Assembly: GCA_028065725.1 (NCBI GenBank)
Contig: JAPTVL010000157.1
Span: forward strand, 1 to 25,763
Source of the DNA: Betaproteobacteria bacterium
Lineage (GTDB): Bacteria; Pseudomonadota; Gammaproteobacteria; Burkholderiales; Rhodocyclaceae
Length of the DNA stretch: 25,763 nt
Reading direction: 5' to 3'
Position numbers and translations under genes: made by a program. Shown here one piece after another: positions 22,701 through 25,763 of this stretch (position 1 is the first letter of the stretch; each line of letters begins with the position of its first letter). Under the pieces are notes generated by a model. It was not told the DNA's origin, made no database searches, and saw only the letters and a list, made by a program, of their open reading frames with translations.

Positions 22701-23153
22701 TCAATCGCGCACCCCGCGCGTGCCATCCAGGGCCGGAAACTCGCCCGGGCCGGCATCCGGCGCACGCCGCAGAATTTCCAGGCGCGCCCGCATGGCGGCG
22801 ATCTCGGTGGTTTGGGAGGCGATGATCTCCTCGGCCAGCTTCCGCGTCAGGGGATCCCTGCCGTGGATCAGCAGCAGGCGCGCCATGTCCACCGCGCCCT
22901 GATGATGCGGGATCATCATGGCGAGGAAATCCACGTCGGCGTTGCCGGTGAAACCGGGGCGATGCATGTCGGCCATCATCTTTTTCATGTCACGATCCAT
23001 CTCGCTCATGAAGCGCTGGAACGGCGCCGGGTAGCGCGCCGCTTCCTCCTGCGCGACCGTACCGTGATGGGCGTGATCCGCCGCGCCGGTTTCAGACAAA
23101 GCGCTCGCCGGCAGCGCCAGCGCGAGGGCCGCGATGTACGCAAGCCGTCTCAT
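22701..23153 (-). CDS. Exported DUF305 protein (four-helix, histidine-rich)
   Basis: A 150-residue protein from the ATG at 23153. A Sec signal peptide (MRRLAYIAALALALPASALS) leads into a histidine-rich segment (DHAHHG) and the DUF305 domain with its hallmark FLAMMIPHHQGAVDMARLLL, preceded by FMSEMDRDMKKMMADMHRP. DUF305 proteins are ferritin-like helical bundles, often found in metal-rich, especially copper-related, gene clusters; biochemical function is not established. The start lies 10 bases after the stop of the Tat-exported beta-propeller gene on the same strand, so they form an operon and both products are periplasmic. Confidence 0.9.
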   Translation of the reverse strand: MRRLAYIAALALALPASALSETGAADHAHHGTVAQEEAARYPAPFQRFMSEMDRDMKKMMADMHRPGFTGNADVDFLAMMIPHHQGAVDMARLLLIHGRDPLTRKLAEEIIASQTTEIAAMRARLEILRRAPDAGPGEFPALDGTRGVRD

Positions 23154-23163
23154 GCCCCGCGCC

Positions 23164-24537
23164 TCAGCCAGCCTGGCTGCGCGCGCCGGGACGCACGTAG
23201 ACCAGGTTGATGCTTTTCTTGTTGCGCAGTTTTCCCGAAGGCAGGCCCAGGCTGCCGAGCGGGATCTGCGCGATGAAGCCGGGCTTGAACGGATCGCTGA
23301 CGTCGAACACGCTGCACACGGTCTGGCCTTCGGCCGGCGTGCCGGGCAGCTCGTCCTGCTCGTGGGCGACATAGAGCCGCGTGCCATCGGGGTTGGTCCA
23401 CAGGCCGTGGGACTCGCGGCCGCGGGTGAAGAAATGGCCCACCACCTGCCGGCTGCCCGCGGGCGCGCTGCGGTCGATGATGGCGATCTGGCTCGATGCG
23501 ACGCCGCCGGGACCGCCGTCGTCCACCCGCGCGAGACTGGCATAGACCGCGCGGCCGTTGGCGTTCTCCACGAACTCGACGTGGTTGGGCCGCGCCTTGT
23601 CGCCCAATTTCACGTGGCTGAGCAGGCGATGCTCGCCCGATGCCTCCCAGGCGGAAACGCTGTCGGCCAGCTTGTGGGAGAACCACACTTCCTTGCCGTC
23701 CGGCGTGGTCTTTTGAAACGGCGTGAAGCCGAAGGGGTCCTGGGCCTTGAGATCCAGGGTCGTTTTGCGTTTCGGCCGGCTGTAGCCGTGACGGTCTGCG
23801 TTGACCTGAAACACGTCGACCTTCGACAGCTTTTGCGAGATGACGAAGGCGAGTTTGCCGTCGGCGCTGAACCACACCTGGGCGGGGCCGTTGAGGGTGC
23901 CGAAGTACTGGCGTACCGCACCCGCATCCGTGCCGCCCACCTGCTTGAGCGCGCGCGCCACGTCGAGAATCACGATGCGGTCCTCGCCGCGCAGCGTGAC
24001 CCACAACTCCTTGCCGTTGCGGGTGAAGGTGGGCTCGTGCGGTTCGCGCCCGATCAGGATGCCGCTGGACAGGCGCTGGGCGTTGGTCTGGTCGCTGGCC
24101 TGGGGGTTGGCGGTGTTGCCGACCACCGATCGGGTACGGGTGTCGATGAGATAGACGTTGCTGCTGCCGCGTCCGGTGGTGGCGATGAGTCTGGAGTCGG
24201 GCGAAGGCGCGGCGCCGTGGATGGAGATGGCGCCATGATAGAGGGGCTTGTGGATCATCGCCGCGTGGGTGGGCACCACGCCGCCGGTAACGAAACGGAA
24301 GGGCGGGCGCGGATCTTCGTCGAAGCTGGTGAGGTTGACGGTGGACTCCACCGTATTGCTGTAAGGACTGATGACGCTGAGGGTGTTGGAGTCCTCGTTG
24401 CAGATGAACACACGGTCCTCGCCGGCATCGGCGACGCTGCTCATCGGCGAGGCGGCCATCGCCGGGCGCATGCCGGCCGCACTGCTCAGGGCCCCCAGGG
24501 CGGCCAGCTTAAGTACGTCTCTGCGGGTAAATCGCAT
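23164..24537 (-). CDS. Tat-exported YncE-like beta-propeller protein
   Basis: A 457-residue protein from the ATG at 24537, which has GAGGAGA at the right distance; an open frame 14 codons longer lacks this. The N-terminus is a twin-arginine signal (RFTRRDVLKLAALGALSSAA, cleavage near AMA). The rest is a seven-bladed propeller of the lactonase/YVTN type, with repeats such as VFICNEDSNTLSVISP, SSNVYLIDTRTRS and LYVAHEQDELPG. Such proteins may be lactonases, cofactor-bearing oxidoreductases or binding proteins; no catalytic set is certain. Tat export suggests folding with a cofactor in the cytoplasm. It precedes DUF305 in an operon, so a joint periplasmic, possibly metal-linked role is likely but unproved. 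Confidence 0.88.
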   Translation of the reverse strand: MRFTRRDVLKLAALGALSSAAGMRPAMAASPMSSVADAGEDRVFICNEDSNTLSVISPYSNTVESTVNLTSFDEDPRPPFRFVTGGVVPTHAAMIHKPLYHGAISIHGAAPSPDSRLIATTGRGSSNVYLIDTRTRSVVGNTANPQASDQTNAQRLSSGILIGREPHEPTFTRNGKELWVTLRGEDRIVILDVARALKQVGGTDAGAVRQYFGTLNGPAQVWFSADGKLAFVISQKLSKVDVFQVNADRHGYSRPKRKTTLDLKAQDPFGFTPFQKTTPDGKEVWFSHKLADSVSAWEASGEHRLLSHVKLGDKARPNHVEFVENANGRAVYASLARVDDGGPGGVASSQIAIIDRSAPAGSRQVVGHFFTRGRESHGLWTNPDGTRLYVAHEQDELPGTPAEGQTVCSVFDVSDPFKPGFIAQIPLGSLGLPSGKLRNKKSINLVYVRPGARSQAG

Positions 24538-24579
24538 GTGATTCTCCTCAAATAAACCGGCGAAAAAGGCACCTATCAA

Positions 24580-24785
24580 GCGCAGTCGTCAGGGCCCGTT
24601 CACCACAAAATCCACTTTAAATGGGTTGGGAATTACGTTGTGGGCCATGGTCAGGACGGCACCGTCCCATCGCACGTAGACCCCTTGCCATGGAGTAAAC
24701 AGTGCAAGGGCGGAATTTATTCCAGAAGCAAGTGAAGATATTTTTTGGTGGGCAACAGCAGATGGCCTGGTTTTCGCGGCGACTG
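24580..24785 (-). other. Gap with an orphan coding-like tail
   Basis: Between the hydrolase stop and the propeller gene is a 206-base gap. On the minus strand one frame ending at TGA 24589-24591 reads protein-like for about 30 codons (TPWQGVYVRWDGAVLTMAHN, then VIPNPFKVDFVVNGP) but has no ribosome site or start ATG at its head. It may be the end of a lost gene or chance. No terminator hairpin is obvious. Confidence 0.25.
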
Positions 24786-25640
24786 TTATTCGGCGACCAT
24801 CGTGTCCGGTCCGCCCCGGCTGGACAAGAACGTTTGAAAAAACGCCCCGATTTCCCGCGGATAGATCTCGCGGCTGACCCATAACGCATCGTTGTGCCCG
24901 CCGCGCAGCTCGACCAGGCGCTTCGGTTCGCGCGCGGCCTCGAGCAAGGCCTTCCCGTGACTGAATGGAATGATCTCGTCCTCCGGGCTGTGCAGGATCA
25001 GAACCGGGCAGTTCACCTTGCCGAGCGCTGCCCGCGTGTCGTAGCGATAGCGCACCAGCCGGGCCGCCGGAAACATCGGATACACGGCCTGGGCCATCTC
25101 CGGCACCGACGTGAAGCTGGCGTAGATGATCAGTCCTGCCGGCGCTTGGCGGGCGGCGAGCCAGGCCGCGATCGAGCCGCCGAGGGATTCGCCGAACAGG
25201 ACGATCCGCTCCGGCGCAAGGCGCGTCTCCTGCGCCAGCCAGTTCCACGCCGCCAGCGCGTCCTGATAGGTGCCCTCCTCGCTCGGCTTGCCGCTGCTGG
25301 CGCCATAGCCGCGGTAGTCGATGATGAAGACGTTCAGCCCCAGCCGGTGGAACACCTCGATCTGGTCGAGACGGTGTCCGATGTTGCCGCCATTGCCGTG
25401 CAGGTAGAGCAGCGTGCCGCGCGCTACTGGCGCCGGGACGAACCAGCCGGCCAGCATTTCGCCATCCGCGGTGCGCAGCGTGACCGCGTCGAATGGCAGC
25501 CCGATGTCGGCCGGGGTGGCATCCACCTGCCGCGACGGCAGCTCGGGAAAAAAGACGTAGCGTGCCTGGAACACATAGAGATAAAGCCCCAGCCCCAGAT
25601 ACACGGCCGCGCCCAAACCCAGCACTGCTGCCCATCGCAT
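24786..25640 (-). CDS. Membrane-anchored alpha/beta hydrolase (Bem46/ABHD13-like)
   Basis: A 284-residue hydrolase. An N-terminal hydrophobic anchor (VLGLGAAVYLGLGLYLYVFQ) is followed by the fold's landmarks: LLYLHGNGGNIGHR for the oxyanion loop, VFIIDYRGYGASSGKPSEEG, the nucleophile elbow GESLGGS with the catalytic serine, the acid in LILHSPEDEIIPFSHG and the histidine in LRGGHNDAL. The order and spacing match the Bem46/ABHD13 group of serine hydrolases. Substrate is unknown. The ATG at 25640 follows GGAGGGTGAACC. It is transcribed away from the gene at the right edge; the promoter region between them is 105 bases. Confidence 0.92.
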   Translation of the reverse strand: MRWAAVLGLGAAVYLGLGLYLYVFQARYVFFPELPSRQVDATPADIGLPFDAVTLRTADGEMLAGWFVPAPVARGTLLYLHGNGGNIGHRLDQIEVFHRLGLNVFIIDYRGYGASSGKPSEEGTYQDALAAWNWLAQETRLAPERIVLFGESLGGSIAAWLAARQAPAGLIIYASFTSVPEMAQAVYPMFPAARLVRYRYDTRAALGKVNCPVLILHSPEDEIIPFSHGKALLEAAREPKRLVELRGGHNDALWVSREIYPREIGAFFQTFLSSRGGPDTMVAE

Positions 25641-25745
25641 GGTTCACCCTCCGTGTCCGTGTCATTCCACTATAAAGATGGATGAGCGAAATAACCAAGG
25701 CAGCCTTTGCCCCCGCATCCACCCCGACCACCAGGAGGAGCCCCC

Positions 25746-25763
25746 ATGCATGCCGACACCGAC
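25746..25763 (+). CDS. Start of a gene running off the right edge
   Basis: AGGAGGAG at 25733-25740 is a strong ribosome site five bases before an ATG at 25746 that reads MHADTD to the window edge. An ATG at 25750 in another frame is an alternative. A TATAAAG (25670-25676) could be its -10 element. Six codons are too few for any product name. Confidence 0.5.

Noticed and set aside
23134..24555. Plus-strand open frame of 473 codons opposite the beta-propeller
   Set aside because: The minus strand has a twin-arginine signal, ribosome site and propeller repeats; the plus frame is a shadow.
1..25763. CRISPR array, tRNA or rRNA genes, complete insertion sequence
   Set aside because: I saw no regularly spaced direct repeats, no tRNA cloverleaf-like segments with CCA ends and no transposase gene.

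Overview
The window is a high-GC stretch with betaproteobacterial gene content. It centres on a complete Calvin-cycle locus: divergent cbbR, then cbbL-cbbS-cbbQ-cbbO and one small extra gene. Form I RuBisCO followed directly by cbbQ and cbbO, with no carboxysome shell genes in view, is the non-carboxysomal form IAq arrangement. Together with two SulP anion transporters, a TauE/SafE exporter and two CbbR-type LysR regulators, this points to a chemolithoautotrophic sulfur oxidiser, most likely Thiobacillus or a close relative. The taxon is inferred from gene content and order, not from a marker gene.

Layout. Positions 1-255 hold the 3' end of an unrecognised gene, possibly frameshifted. Positions 322-6802 (+) form a transport block: SulP transporter, a small two-helix membrane protein, a TauE/SafE permease, a tandem universal stress protein and a terminator, then a gamma-class carbonic anhydrase coupled by 9 bases to a second SulP. 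Positions 6893-8062 (-) carry a small winged-helix-like protein and a spermidine-synthase-fold methyltransferase-like protein. A palindrome-rich AT region divides these from a ribbon-helix-helix protein and a YkgJ-type cysteine-cluster protein (8190-8766, +). A pterin-dehydratase-like gene without one canonical catalytic histidine (8889-9155, -) diverges from a second CbbR-like LysR gene (9315-10304, +). Positions 10434-11968 (-) look partly decayed: an internally deleted mrpA remnant, a dgkA gene with a TGA inside its third membrane helix, and an intact PAP2 phosphatase gene.

The cbb operon runs on the minus strand from 17678 down to 12127. A strong hairpin terminator lies between cbbS and cbbQ and a palindromic repeat lies between cbbL and cbbS. 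Both should shape the ratio of RuBisCO subunits to the CbbQO activase. A 99-residue protein of unknown function follows cbbO by 7 bases. Divergent cbbR (17836-18756) is separated from cbbL by an AT-rich control region with a perfect inverted repeat.

Positions 18918-25763 are accessory or housekeeping: an Xre-RES toxin-antitoxin pair, a dead 5' fragment of a glutathione S-transferase gene next to a REP-like motif, a secreted Rap1a/Tai-like protein, a TruC-type pseudouridine synthase, the intact glutathione S-transferase, a small hypothetical protein, a DUF305 protein with a Tat-exported beta-propeller (-), an alpha/beta hydrolase (-), and the first codons of a gene at the right edge.

How it may fit together (inference): SulP plus gamma-carbonic anhydrase could supply inorganic carbon, CbbR and its paralogue could control expression, CbbQO reactivates RuBisCO, and the pterin-dehydratase-like protein could be a RuBisCO assembly factor. 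The best candidates for something little described are the small gene after cbbO, the pterin-dehydratase-like gene paired with the second CbbR-like regulator, and the gamma-CA/SulP pair.
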